Positions 48,245 to 56,719 of a stretch of DNA of 64,000 bases are shown one piece after another (the stretch's first letter is position 1; each line of letters begins with the position of its first letter). This stretch comes from a virus. Location: positions 1 through 64,000 of IMG/VR virus record IMGVR_UViG_3300015242_000025. One strand, 5' to 3'. The notes under the pieces were generated by a model, which worked only from the letters and a program-made list of their open reading frames with translations, was not told where the DNA came from and searched no databases. The position numbers were made by a program, and so were the translations under genes.

Positions 48245-50071
48245 ATGACGGTTGACGTTGCAGAATTAGATATTGAACTCGGAGGAAAACCGAGTAAACA
48301 AACTCCGGCTGATCAACGATTAAAAAAGAACAAAATGAAAAATAAAAGAACGCCTAATTCGGAGGCAGATGTGACAGCTATAGATGATGAAGAAATCATT
48401 GATGCTGAGATTGTCTCTGAAACTTTTGCTACCGGAAATGATTCTACTGACATCCCCATGTGGCAAGGAATTTTAGTTCCTGAAGGTGTTGCTACTGGAG
48501 ATGGTAGAGAATTTTCTGAAGATTCCATTAAATGGGCTGACACTCCTATGCCTTTACGTTGGCAAAAGGAAACAGCACACGGCGGAATGAATGATGTAAC
48601 TGTTAATGTTGGTTCCATTACTAAAGTATGGCGTGATGGAAACAATATTATGGGGTCCGGTAATTTTGATTTAGGTGGACCTGACGATGATGATGCACAT
48701 GAAATCTTTCGGCGGATGTCAGCGCAAGACACATCAGCGGGTGGAATTTCTATTGATGCTGATGACATTACAGATGCAGATATTGAATATGTATTTCCTA
48801 AACCTGATGACTCAAAAGAATCTGATGAAGATGATGAAGACGACTGGCTAATGATGCTTTTTGCAATGCCAGAAAAAATAATCTTTCATTCTGCAAGAAT
48901 TCGTGCCGCTACTATGGTTGATATTCCTGCATTTACTCAAGCTAAAATTTCTCTTTTATCTGATGATGATAAAAAAAGTTATTCTACTTTATCATTAGTT
49001 AAAACTGAAACATTTGGGCCAGTTGCTACTCATTCCACTGCAACATCTGATGGATCGTGGGATGGCCCGGCTAATGAAAAAAATTTACCAGCACCGATGA
49101 AATTGTCGATTGCTAAAGATGCTTATGCATGGTTTGATGATTCAGCTGTAACTGATGGAGAAATTCCTAAATCAGGTTGTAAATTTATTCATCATGAAAT
49201 CAGTTCAGATGGAACTCCCGGCGCTGCAAATCTTACTGCATGTTCAACTGGAATTGGTGTATTACATGGCGGTCGCGGTGGAACAACAATTCCTGATGGA
49301 GATAAGCGCGGAGTATATGACCATTTAGCAAAGCATCTCCGGGATGGTGGACAAGAACCTCCACCATTTACCATTGAAGATTCTTTAGTTGCACATGCTT
49401 GGCACGATGTCTATAAACCACCTGCCGAATGGTTTTCTAATCCAGGTCTCGGACAGGTTATGCCTATTGTTGTTACCGATAATGGTCGAGTTTATGGACA
49501 TGCTGCACAGTGGGGCGATTGTCATTTAGGTTATATGAATGAATGTGTTATGCCTCCGCATGAAGATTTTCATTCTCACTTTCTTACTGGTGAATTAATC
49601 TGTGAAGATAATTCACACATTGCAGTTGGCCAAATTACTGCAGGAATTAAGCATGCATCATTATCTATGAATGCAGCTAAAGCTAGTGAACATTATGAAG
49701 ATACTAATGCTGTTGTCTGTGATGTTATTACTGGAAACGATAAATACGGAATTTGGGTAGCGGGAGCAATTAGACCCACCGCTGATGCGGCGCGAGTTCA
49801 AGCCTTGCGTGCCTCCGGACAAGTGTCGCCAGATTGGCGTCGCATTGGCGGTGCATTAAGAATGGTTGCATTGTTAACCGTGAATGTTTCCGGTTATCAA
49901 GTACCTAAAGCACGTTCCTTTGTGGCATCAGGCAATATTCAAAGTCTTGTGTCATCGGGAATGGTAACCGTTAGGTCGCAGGGACCTACGGAAGATGAAT
50001 TAAATAAGCGGGCCTTAAAAGTTCTTCGTGAGAATTTAACACGGAGAGTGCATCCGGAAAGGACTGATTAA
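48245..50071 (+). CDS. Capsid maturation protease (large form)
   Basis: Encodes 608 residues. WQGILVPEGVATGDGREFSEDSI and PLRWQKETAHGGMNDVTVNVGSI (His near 118) and KIIFHSARIRAATMVDIPAF (Ser near 220) match the actinophage capsid maturation protease family, related to HK97 prohead protease. After about residue 260 comes a long extra region with an unrelated Gly/His-rich part; relatives share this. It cleaves scaffold and capsid during maturation. Confidence 0.85.
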   Translation: MTVDVAELDIELGGKPSKQTPADQRLKKNKMKNKRTPNSEADVTAIDDEEIIDAEIVSETFATGNDSTDIPMWQGILVPEGVATGDGREFSEDSIKWADTPMPLRWQKETAHGGMNDVTVNVGSITKVWRDGNNIMGSGNFDLGGPDDDDAHEIFRRMSAQDTSAGGISIDADDITDADIEYVFPKPDDSKESDEDDEDDWLMMLFAMPEKIIFHSARIRAATMVDIPAFTQAKISLLSDDDKKSYSTLSLVKTETFGPVATHSTATSDGSWDGPANEKNLPAPMKLSIAKDAYAWFDDSAVTDGEIPKSGCKFIHHEISSDGTPGAANLTACSTGIGVLHGGRGGTTIPDGDKRGVYDHLAKHLRDGGQEPPPFTIEDSLVAHAWHDVYKPPAEWFSNPGLGQVMPIVVTDNGRVYGHAAQWGDCHLGYMNECVMPPHEDFHSHFLTGELICEDNSHIAVGQITAGIKHASLSMNAAKASEHYEDTNAVVCDVITGNDKYGIWVAGAIRPTADAARVQALRASGQVSPDWRRIGGALRMVALLTVNVSGYQVPKARSFVASGNIQSLVSSGMVTVRSQGPTEDELNKRALKVLRENLTRRVHPERTD

Positions 50072-50072
50072 A

Positions 50073-50177
50073 ATGTGCGGTTGCTACAAACGAGTAGTTA
50101 CTCCACCTGAAATTCCGGCGCCACAACCGGCGCCACAACCGGAGGAAAACAAAACTCCGGTAACGGCCGGTAAGTAA
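50073..50177 (+). CDS. 34-residue MCGC-type protein
   Basis: Reads MCGCYKRVVTPPEIPAPQPA and ends KTPVTAGK. GAAAGGACTGATTAA gives a good ribosome binding site. Short proteins starting MCGC before the MCP gene occur in many actinophages, possibly structural. Confidence 0.65.
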   Translation: MCGCYKRVVTPPEIPAPQPAPQPEENKTPVTAGK

Positions 50178-50198
50178 TATCTATTAAGGAGCTTTATC

Positions 50199-51983
50199 GT
50201 GGCTGATGAACTTGTCACCGTGCCACAGGATTTGACGCTTCTCAGCGACCAAGATTTGGACACGCTGCAGGTCAATGCCGTTGCTGAATTTGATCGAATC
50301 AACGGTGATGAGAACGTCACGCCTGATGCAGTGCAATATCAATTAAATTTGGCCAATGATATTGACCGAATTCGTGCGGAAGTTGCGGGGCGCGCGGCGC
50401 GTGCAACGCAAACTGCTGAACAAGAGCGCGCACGTTTGATTGAACAAAGGGCTAATCTTCAAACTCGCGTCCATGGTGCTACCGAGGGCGGCGATAATGA
50501 ATTAGGCGATGGCAATAGGCCCGCTGCCGTTGTAGATGTTGAAGCAATTGCCCGCGCATCTGCAGAAGGTGCCACCGCTGCACTTGTCGCCGCTCTTGGT
50601 GAAAGACGCGGACTTGATGCTAATGCAATTAGTAAGCGTGCAACTGCAACGCTTTCTGAAGCACGGCGTCACATTCCCGCTCCCGCAATTCCTACGCCAC
50701 GTTTAGCTGTTACTGCTGGCGTAGATATTCCGGGTGTTGCTCGCGGTGCAGAAATGACATCTTTAGATGATTTAGTTTCTGCATTCCAGCGTGCGGCAAA
50801 AGGCGCTCCGGTTACCCGTGATGGTATTGGTCAAGAGCGTTTAGTTGCAACTATTAATAATCAATTTGAACATACTGTAGATGATCGTACATCGCCTGCA
50901 CAGATGGAAGAATTGATTAATTATTTGCGTCGCCCAGAGAAGATGAATTCTTTGGTTGCCGGTGGCGGTTGGTGTGCACCATCTGAAATTCGTTATGAGT
51001 TTTTCAATGTAGCTTGTAATGATGGTTTAATTGATTTGCCAACTGTTGGTGTTACGCGCGGCGGTTTGCGATTCCCGGTTTCACCTTCAATTGCTGATGC
51101 TTTTCTCAATGGTGCCGGTGCAACTGTTGGTATGGCTGGATTTGCTAAGCCTGGATTTGATTATACTTCTGATCCTTGGCTATGGACTGAAACTACCGAT
51201 ATTTCGGCAGTTACTGGTAATCCAACTAAACCAACTATGCGTGTTCCTTGTCCTTCATTCACCGATGCTCGGTTAGAGTGCTACGGTATTACGCTTACCG
51301 CTGGTAATCTTACTGATGATGCTTACCCTGAATCTACTGCCAATACGCTTAAGCTTTTGCTTTCGGCTTGGGAACATGCGCAGAATGCGCGTATTATTTC
51401 TCAGATGGTAGCACTTTCTAGTACCGCTATTACTGGTATTGGTTCTGCTACAAAGCCTGTTTATAATACTGTTCTTTCTGGTATTGATTTAGGTGCTACG
51501 GATTACCGTGCCAAGTATGGTATGTGTGATGCCGATGTATTAGAAGTTGTTGCACCATATTGGGTTAAGGATCTTATTACTGCAGATCTCGCGTGGCGTA
51601 CTAAAGTTGAATTACTTTCAGTTACTGATGCGCAAATCAATGGCTATTTTGCTGATCGTAATCTCAGTGTTCAGTGGGTAAATGATTGGCAGGTAAGAGG
51701 TTCTGGTCAGTTTGGAAATGTCACTACGCCAATGACTGCGTGGCCAACTAGTGCACAGTTTATGGTATTTGCTGCTGGTACATTCATTAAGGGTAATGGA
51801 CTTACGCTAGATCTTGGTGTTGTCCGTGACTCTGTTTTGAATGCTGCTAACGATTTTACTGCCGCATGGTCTGAAGAATGCCATTTGGTTGCAAAAGTTG
51901 GGCATGAGTCCAGGCTTTATACATTGGCCTTTGGTGTTGGCGGATTTGACGCTGCTCCTGAGACTCTTGCTGCACAGATTTAA
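50199..51983 (+). CDS. Major capsid protein with N-terminal scaffold-like region
   Basis: Encodes 594 residues. Residues 1-165 are charged, helical and more GC-rich in coding, like the delta/scaffold domain that the protease removes; the rest (SLDDLVSAFQRA..., GGWCAPSEIRYEFFNV, YGITLTAGNLTDDAYPE, HLVAKVGHESRLYTLAF) has the HK97-fold capsid pattern. It builds the shell. Abundant expression is expected; AAGGAGCTTTATC precedes the start. Confidence 0.9.
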   Translation: MADELVTVPQDLTLLSDQDLDTLQVNAVAEFDRINGDENVTPDAVQYQLNLANDIDRIRAEVAGRAARATQTAEQERARLIEQRANLQTRVHGATEGGDNELGDGNRPAAVVDVEAIARASAEGATAALVAALGERRGLDANAISKRATATLSEARRHIPAPAIPTPRLAVTAGVDIPGVARGAEMTSLDDLVSAFQRAAKGAPVTRDGIGQERLVATINNQFEHTVDDRTSPAQMEELINYLRRPEKMNSLVAGGGWCAPSEIRYEFFNVACNDGLIDLPTVGVTRGGLRFPVSPSIADAFLNGAGATVGMAGFAKPGFDYTSDPWLWTETTDISAVTGNPTKPTMRVPCPSFTDARLECYGITLTAGNLTDDAYPESTANTLKLLLSAWEHAQNARIISQMVALSSTAITGIGSATKPVYNTVLSGIDLGATDYRAKYGMCDADVLEVVAPYWVKDLITADLAWRTKVELLSVTDAQINGYFADRNLSVQWVNDWQVRGSGQFGNVTTPMTAWPTSAQFMVFAAGTFIKGNGLTLDLGVVRDSVLNAANDFTAAWSEECHLVAKVGHESRLYTLAFGVGGFDAAPETLAAQI

Positions 51984-52028
51984 GTGGAGGATTACACACT
52001 AGTCAAATGGAATAGGGGTGAATAACAA

Positions 52029-52952
52029 ATGGCCAACATGAGGCAAATTGTTGATCCGCCATCATTCACGCCTATTCCATTTGGTTTACTAACTACTGTT
52101 GAGTTTCCAAATACACCAGATGTTCACTGGCAGAATGGTATTACATATCAACCCGTATGTGGTGTTGCCGTAACAGGTCTAGGCGAATTAACATATGATG
52201 AATGTCTTGCTGTTACGGGCAGTGGAGGAAATCCACCGCCACCTCAAGCATTTTTCAATTCAGTAAGTGTAGGACCAAGAGGCGCAACATCATTTGTTGC
52301 AATGGTTGAATTTGATTGTTCAGCTGTTGGTAATGAGCAAGCTCAATTAACAGCTACTAAAGCTTTATCTATGGCTGAACCTTGGCAAGTTGAACGTGCA
52401 TTTTGGACTGGTGTTGCAAGTGGACAGTCAATTGTATTTCCTCATCTTGCAGCTAATGCACAAGTTTTAGATTCAGATGGAATTCTTTTACAAGATCCAG
52501 CAACAATTGTTTCTGGTGCTGGTGAAACATTTCCTCTTAATATTGAACAAGCATTAGGTGAATTAGAACAAGCTATTGCAAATTGTTATGATGGTGTTGG
52601 AGTTATTCATGTTCCTGAATTACTTCTACCAACAATGGATGCATGGGGAGTTATTAAACAAGTTGGTCCAGTAATGAAAACAGCTAATGGAAATAAAATT
52701 GCTGTTGGTGCTGGATATGATGGAAGTTCCCCAACCGGTGCACCTCGCGGACCAAATGCCTGTTGGATGTATGGAACAGGAAATGTATTCGGATATCGTA
52801 GTGATATAAGAGTACGTGCGCCACAGGGTGCACAATCATTTGATAAAGCAACAAATACAATGAAGCTTATTGCCGAACGTACTTATGTACTCGGTTGGGA
52901 TTGCTGTCATTTTGCAGTCCAAACTAATGTTGGCGTCCCGAAGGGAACGTAA
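52029..52952 (+). CDS. Capsid-associated structural protein
   Basis: Encodes 307 residues. FEFDCSAVGNEQ-like VAMVEFDCSAVGNEQ, PWQVERAFWTGVASGQSIVFPHLAA, and CCHFAVQTNVG resemble a second capsid-fold-like protein found after MCP in some actinophages, perhaps a minor capsid protein or vertex protein. Located 45 bases after MCP and followed by another structural gene. Confidence 0.65.
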   Translation: MANMRQIVDPPSFTPIPFGLLTTVEFPNTPDVHWQNGITYQPVCGVAVTGLGELTYDECLAVTGSGGNPPPPQAFFNSVSVGPRGATSFVAMVEFDCSAVGNEQAQLTATKALSMAEPWQVERAFWTGVASGQSIVFPHLAANAQVLDSDGILLQDPATIVSGAGETFPLNIEQALGELEQAIANCYDGVGVIHVPELLLPTMDAWGVIKQVGPVMKTANGNKIAVGAGYDGSSPTGAPRGPNACWMYGTGNVFGYRSDIRVRAPQGAQSFDKATNTMKLIAERTYVLGWDCCHFAVQTNVGVPKGT

Positions 52953-52954
52953 TT

Positions 52955-53632
52955 ATGAGTTCAGTCTGTGCGGTCCCTATCAAGGGAACGTCAATGCGAA
53001 TTGTGCAACTTGACGTTTGTGGTAATCCTGTTACCGGCGCGTCAAGTCACGTTATTGTTGCTGCATTTTCTCAGGTAGCTATGGCTCCTCAGTATGAAGA
53101 TGGTACTGAGTTTTTTGAGAAAACTGCTGATGGTTTAATTTGTGTCAATCAGAAAGACCCGCCAATTCTTAAGAGAATGGCATTGACGGTTGACTTGTGT
53201 TCTGTCGATCCTGATATGACACCATATGTTTTATCGGCTCGAGAATTAGTAACTTCTGGTCCTGTTTCTGGTTATGGTTTTGGACTTTCAGAAGGTCCAT
53301 CTACTGCTCATTATTCAATGGAAGTTTGGCAGAGAGTTGCCGGTGCCGGTGCATGTTCTGCTGGCGGAATTCAGCAATACATTTATAACGCATGGCCTCA
53401 TTGTTATAATACGCAAGTTGGTTCGTACAATATTTCTAATGATAAATCAACTATGCAGTTTATCTGTGATACAGCTGCAGCCGGTCCATTATGGCTAGAT
53501 GGCCCGGGTACTGGCACTAGTTATTTGCCTGCAACTGGTACGACTTCTGCATTAACTACTGAACATTGGTTATGGAATATTACAACTACTACTCCGCCTG
53601 TTCCATCTTGTGGTTCTGCACTTTTGACATAG
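52955..53632 (+). CDS. Structural protein, candidate major tail protein
   Basis: Encodes 225 residues. MRIVQLDVCGNPVTGASSHVIV, FEKTADGLICVNQKDPPILKRMALTVDLCSVDPDM, and QYIYNAWPHC...GSYNISNDKSTM have the beta-rich pattern of tail tube proteins in actinophages. No other tail tube gene is seen between the connectors and the tape measure, which supports the candidate. Cys-rich for such a protein. Confidence 0.6.
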   Translation: MSSVCAVPIKGTSMRIVQLDVCGNPVTGASSHVIVAAFSQVAMAPQYEDGTEFFEKTADGLICVNQKDPPILKRMALTVDLCSVDPDMTPYVLSARELVTSGPVSGYGFGLSEGPSTAHYSMEVWQRVAGAGACSAGGIQQYIYNAWPHCYNTQVGSYNISNDKSTMQFICDTAAAGPLWLDGPGTGTSYLPATGTTSALTTEHWLWNITTTTPPVPSCGSALLT

Positions 53633-53641
53633 GGGTTTTAA

Positions 53642-54592
53642 ATGAGTCTTAACGGTAATGCGGGTTTTGGTGGTGTGCTGAAGTCGCGTGTTATTCGCGC
53701 GCCAAAACCGCATGCCGTAAAGACTCTGCGAATTCCAGGTTTAGGTCGCGTTGCTTTTACTAAAGATCCTGGTGATAGCGGTTTATTTGCGCGTCATTAT
53801 TTTGAAACGCAACTGACCGCTTATCACAGGAATAGTAAAGGTGAATTACTTGATGAAAGGGATTTAGGTTCTGGATTAGTCACTAACGTTGGTGTACTTT
53901 CCTTAGCCAATGATTCTCAATGGGCAATTACATCAGCTACACCAATTAATATTTTAAAAATTGCCAATAACCATGCAACTGGTACACAAGTTGTTGGCGC
54001 TGCAACTGCAGCAGTAACTGATATTAAACTTGTTACACCATCAGCAAATGGTGGCCAAACAATGGTCGCTGGTGTTCAAACTATGATTCCCGGTACAAAT
54101 GCCGGAGGAACTGGCACTAGCACAACAGGAACTAATAAATATCAAACTGTTGCAACTATTAACTACACTGGTACTGAAGCCGTTACAGAGTGGGGTTTGT
54201 TCGGTAATCTCGGTGCAATTGGTGGTACTGCATTATCATCTTCAACGGGTTCACCATTTACAGCGGGTAGTGCAACAACAGGTACTGTTACAGGAACTCC
54301 ATTAACTGCTTCATCTTCATCCGCTCAGGGACAAGCTAATACAGTAATTGAAAATACTGGAAATGCTACTCCACATTGGGGATTAATTCTTTCTAATACT
54401 ACTTCTATTGTTACTGTTCCGGCTTGGTATAAGGTTTCTGATAGCACTGCTGCTGGTGTAACTCCAGCTAACACAAACACTTATGTTATTCGTCCTGTTC
54501 TTTGGGATAGAAAAACTTTTGCTGCTATCAACGTTAACAACGGAGATTCAATTCAATTTACATATCAATTGACGCCTAATCAAGGCGGATAA
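53642..54592 (+). CDS. Structural protein (VTEWGLF family)
   Basis: Encodes 316 residues. SGLVTNVGVLSLAND, TINYTGTEAVTEWGLFG and NPYTYVIRPVLWDRKTFAAINVNNGDSIQFTYQL-like segments match a conserved beta-rich protein of actinophages near capsid or tail genes; its exact site in the virion is unknown. Gly/Thr/Ser-rich repeats in the middle. Ends four bases before a GTG-started gene. Confidence 0.6.
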   Translation: MSLNGNAGFGGVLKSRVIRAPKPHAVKTLRIPGLGRVAFTKDPGDSGLFARHYFETQLTAYHRNSKGELLDERDLGSGLVTNVGVLSLANDSQWAITSATPINILKIANNHATGTQVVGAATAAVTDIKLVTPSANGGQTMVAGVQTMIPGTNAGGTGTSTTGTNKYQTVATINYTGTEAVTEWGLFGNLGAIGGTALSSSTGSPFTAGSATTGTVTGTPLTASSSSAQGQANTVIENTGNATPHWGLILSNTTSIVTVPAWYKVSDSTAAGVTPANTNTYVIRPVLWDRKTFAAINVNNGDSIQFTYQLTPNQGG

Positions 54593-54970
54593 GTGACAAT
54601 TTACAGAACGTCATTATCATCTGTTCATCATAATATTGATCCTAATAACTACGCTTATACTGATACAGTTGTTGGATCAGCTGGAAAAACTTTAACTATT
54701 ACCGATCTACACATGAGTAGTTTTGGTTTTTTCCTTGTTCAATTAAGTTTCTCTAACGGAAGTGGAGATGCACCACAATTTGCTGTTGGTCCAGATAATC
54801 AAGTAAATCTTTCTGGAATGATTAATGGTCCTCATAATACATTCGGTGGGTCAGACGGAGATTTAAGGTTGCTATTACAATCTCCTGATTATGGTCTACT
54901 ACAAGGAAGTTATTCAGGATACTCTAATTTACCTGCATTTAATTTTTATATTGCTGGAGAATTAGTGTAA
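54593..54970 (+). CDS. Hypothetical virion-region protein, GTG start
   Basis: Encodes 125 residues, beta-rich, Ser/Gly/Tyr-rich, ending FNFYIAGELV. Starts at GTG immediately after the upstream stop. Likely a small tail or fibre-related protein from its neighbours. No family recognised. Confidence 0.55.
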   Translation: MTIYRTSLSSVHHNIDPNNYAYTDTVVGSAGKTLTITDLHMSSFGFFLVQLSFSNGSGDAPQFAVGPDNQVNLSGMINGPHNTFGGSDGDLRLLLQSPDYGLLQGSYSGYSNLPAFNFYIAGELV

Positions 54971-54975
54971 ATACA

Positions 54976-55230
54976 ATGTCCACGAACGAACATAAATTTA
55001 AGCTTAACAAAGATGGTTATTTAGAAATAGACCTGTGTTCTGAGCTTGGATATGCTAATGAACAGATTATTCGCATTACAATAAATGGAATATCGTTTAA
55101 AGCTAAATATAGTAATAGAAATAATCTTTTTACTAAAGTTCAAACAGAATTTATAATTGTTCGTACAGGTAAAAAATTTAAAATGATTGGATTTCCTCAT
55201 CAAACAGTATTTTTTACAATAAAGACTTAA
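54976..55230 (+). CDS. Small beta-rich protein
   Basis: Encodes 84 residues. Basic, strands ending MIGFPHQTVFFTIKT. Starts six bases after the upstream stop. No family recognised; unusual Lys/Asn-rich composition. Confidence 0.5.
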   Translation: MSTNEHKFKLNKDGYLEIDLCSELGYANEQIIRITINGISFKAKYSNRNNLFTKVQTEFIIVRTGKKFKMIGFPHQTVFFTIKT

Positions 55231-55238
55231 GGAGAAAA

Positions 55239-55508
55239 ATGGCTAATCCTATTATTAGTATTGCTGCCAATAAGAGTTCATATGCAATCGGTGAACTTAT
55301 GACGGTTACTGCTACATATTCTGATCCAGATGCAAAAACTATTGTTATTCATGGTACAGCTATGGATGCAGAAGGAAATGTTACGCCGGCAACCGTTAAT
55401 GTTTCTTTAGCTGATCCAGTAACTGTTGTTATTACTGATGATGGTAATCGTACATGGACAAAGATTTCTGATTCCGGTTCTGTAGCAGTATTTACAGCTA
55501 CGGCATAA
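55239..55508 (+). CDS. Ig-like beta-sandwich protein
   Basis: Encodes 89 residues. SYAIGELMTVTATYSDPDAKTIVI and DPVTVVITDDGNRTWTKISDSGSVAVFTATA are the strands of a bacterial Ig-like domain, common on virion surfaces. The next gene lies in the same frame after TAA-TTA and opens with a similar short Ig-like segment, so the pair may derive from one protein. Confidence 0.65.
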   Translation: MANPIISIAANKSSYAIGELMTVTATYSDPDAKTIVIHGTAMDAEGNVTPATVNVSLADPVTVVITDDGNRTWTKISDSGSVAVFTATA

Positions 55509-55511
55509 TTA

Positions 55512-56411
55512 ATGGTTAATATTACAGGAAAAGGAACTGATGCAGAAGGACATATAACTTCTGTATCTATTTCTGTTTCTGTATCTTCTCCAGCTCCTAC
55601 TGGGTTTCCTGATGCATCAAATACTGGTGTTCCAGTTGGTACTATATTACAGAGAATTCCTGAAGATATTACTTCAGGCGCGGGTTGGCATTGGGATACT
55701 CGCGGATGGGTAACTATTGACGATGCTGGTGCAGTTTTTGATAAATACTCAGTTAACTCAGAAGTTGATGCAACAGCTGATGGTATAACTATATCGAGAT
55801 GTAGAATTATTAATAATGGAAATGTGTTTGGTGTTGGATTACGCCATTCTAATAATGTAACAGTTCAAGACTGTACTATTTCTGGTCCTGGAAATGGCGG
55901 ACCAGATAATAATCGTTTAACAACTGGAATTAAAGATGTTTATGGAGATATATCAGGAACAGTAATAAAACGCTGTAATATATTTGATTGTGCTGGTGGT
56001 ATTGCACTACATAAAGGTATCGTTCAAAATAATTACATTCATGATATGGGCTATAATACTGTAGATCATGTTGATTGTTATCAATCATTTGATGTTGGAC
56101 CATTAGAAATTTCTGGGAATACATTCTTAAATGAATTAAATCAAACAGCTTGTATTCTCCTACAGTGGACTAATGCTGCACTTTCTGGCGTTAGAATTCA
56201 TGATAATTTATTTGCAGGAGGAGGATATTGTATTTACGGTGGAGATAATGCAATTGATGTTAAAATAACTAATAACAAATTTTCAACAAGGTTTTATCCT
56301 AACGGCGGTTATTACGGATATGTAGCACACTGGCAACCAGGAAATACAGGAAATGAGTGGTCAGGAAATACTTGGTATGATGGACCAAATGTTGGTCAAG
56401 TAATTAATTAA
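55512..56411 (+). CDS. Right-handed beta-helix tailspike-like protein
   Basis: Encodes 299 residues. A short Ig-like part (1-30, DAEGHITSVSISVSV) is followed by GFPDASNTGVPVGTILQRI and repeated N/V/I-rich coils such as GITISRCRIINNG, NVTVQDCTISG and GVRIHDNLFAGG, typical of pectate-lyase-like beta-helices. It may bind or cut surface polysaccharide. No catalytic residues can be assigned. Confidence 0.75.
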   Translation: MVNITGKGTDAEGHITSVSISVSVSSPAPTGFPDASNTGVPVGTILQRIPEDITSGAGWHWDTRGWVTIDDAGAVFDKYSVNSEVDATADGITISRCRIINNGNVFGVGLRHSNNVTVQDCTISGPGNGGPDNNRLTTGIKDVYGDISGTVIKRCNIFDCAGGIALHKGIVQNNYIHDMGYNTVDHVDCYQSFDVGPLEISGNTFLNELNQTACILLQWTNAALSGVRIHDNLFAGGGYCIYGGDNAIDVKITNNKFSTRFYPNGGYYGYVAHWQPGNTGNEWSGNTWYDGPNVGQVIN

Positions 56412-56424
56412 AGAGGATGGATAA

Positions 56425-56691
56425 ATGAAAATCAGTGTTATACAGACTAACAGTGCTGAAGCTGATATTGATGGAAACTCATCTTTACTTATTGATGCTC
56501 CGCCTAATACTATAATTTTAAGCGGAGGATTTTTTATTCATCCTGGATATCCATTTAGAATGTTAGTTAGTAGACCAGTTAATACTGAACCTGCTTTTGG
56601 TCCACCTACTTCTTGGGAATTTTTTGCTTCTGATGGTGCAGAAGGAGATATATTTGTTGGATATGTTGTATGTGCTAGTTATTTTATTTAA
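56425..56691 (+). CDS. Small virion-region protein
   Basis: Encodes 88 residues, beta-rich, with SGGFFIHPGYPFRMLVSRPV near the middle and ending VVCASYFI. May be a lectin-like or cap domain of the spike. GAGGATGGATAA precedes the start. No family recognised. Confidence 0.5.
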   Translation: MKISVIQTNSAEADIDGNSSLLIDAPPNTIILSGGFFIHPGYPFRMLVSRPVNTEPAFGPPTSWEFFASDGAEGDIFVGYVVCASYFI

Positions 56692-56719
56692 ATAAAATGA
56701 GCCTTTAGGACGGTTTTAA

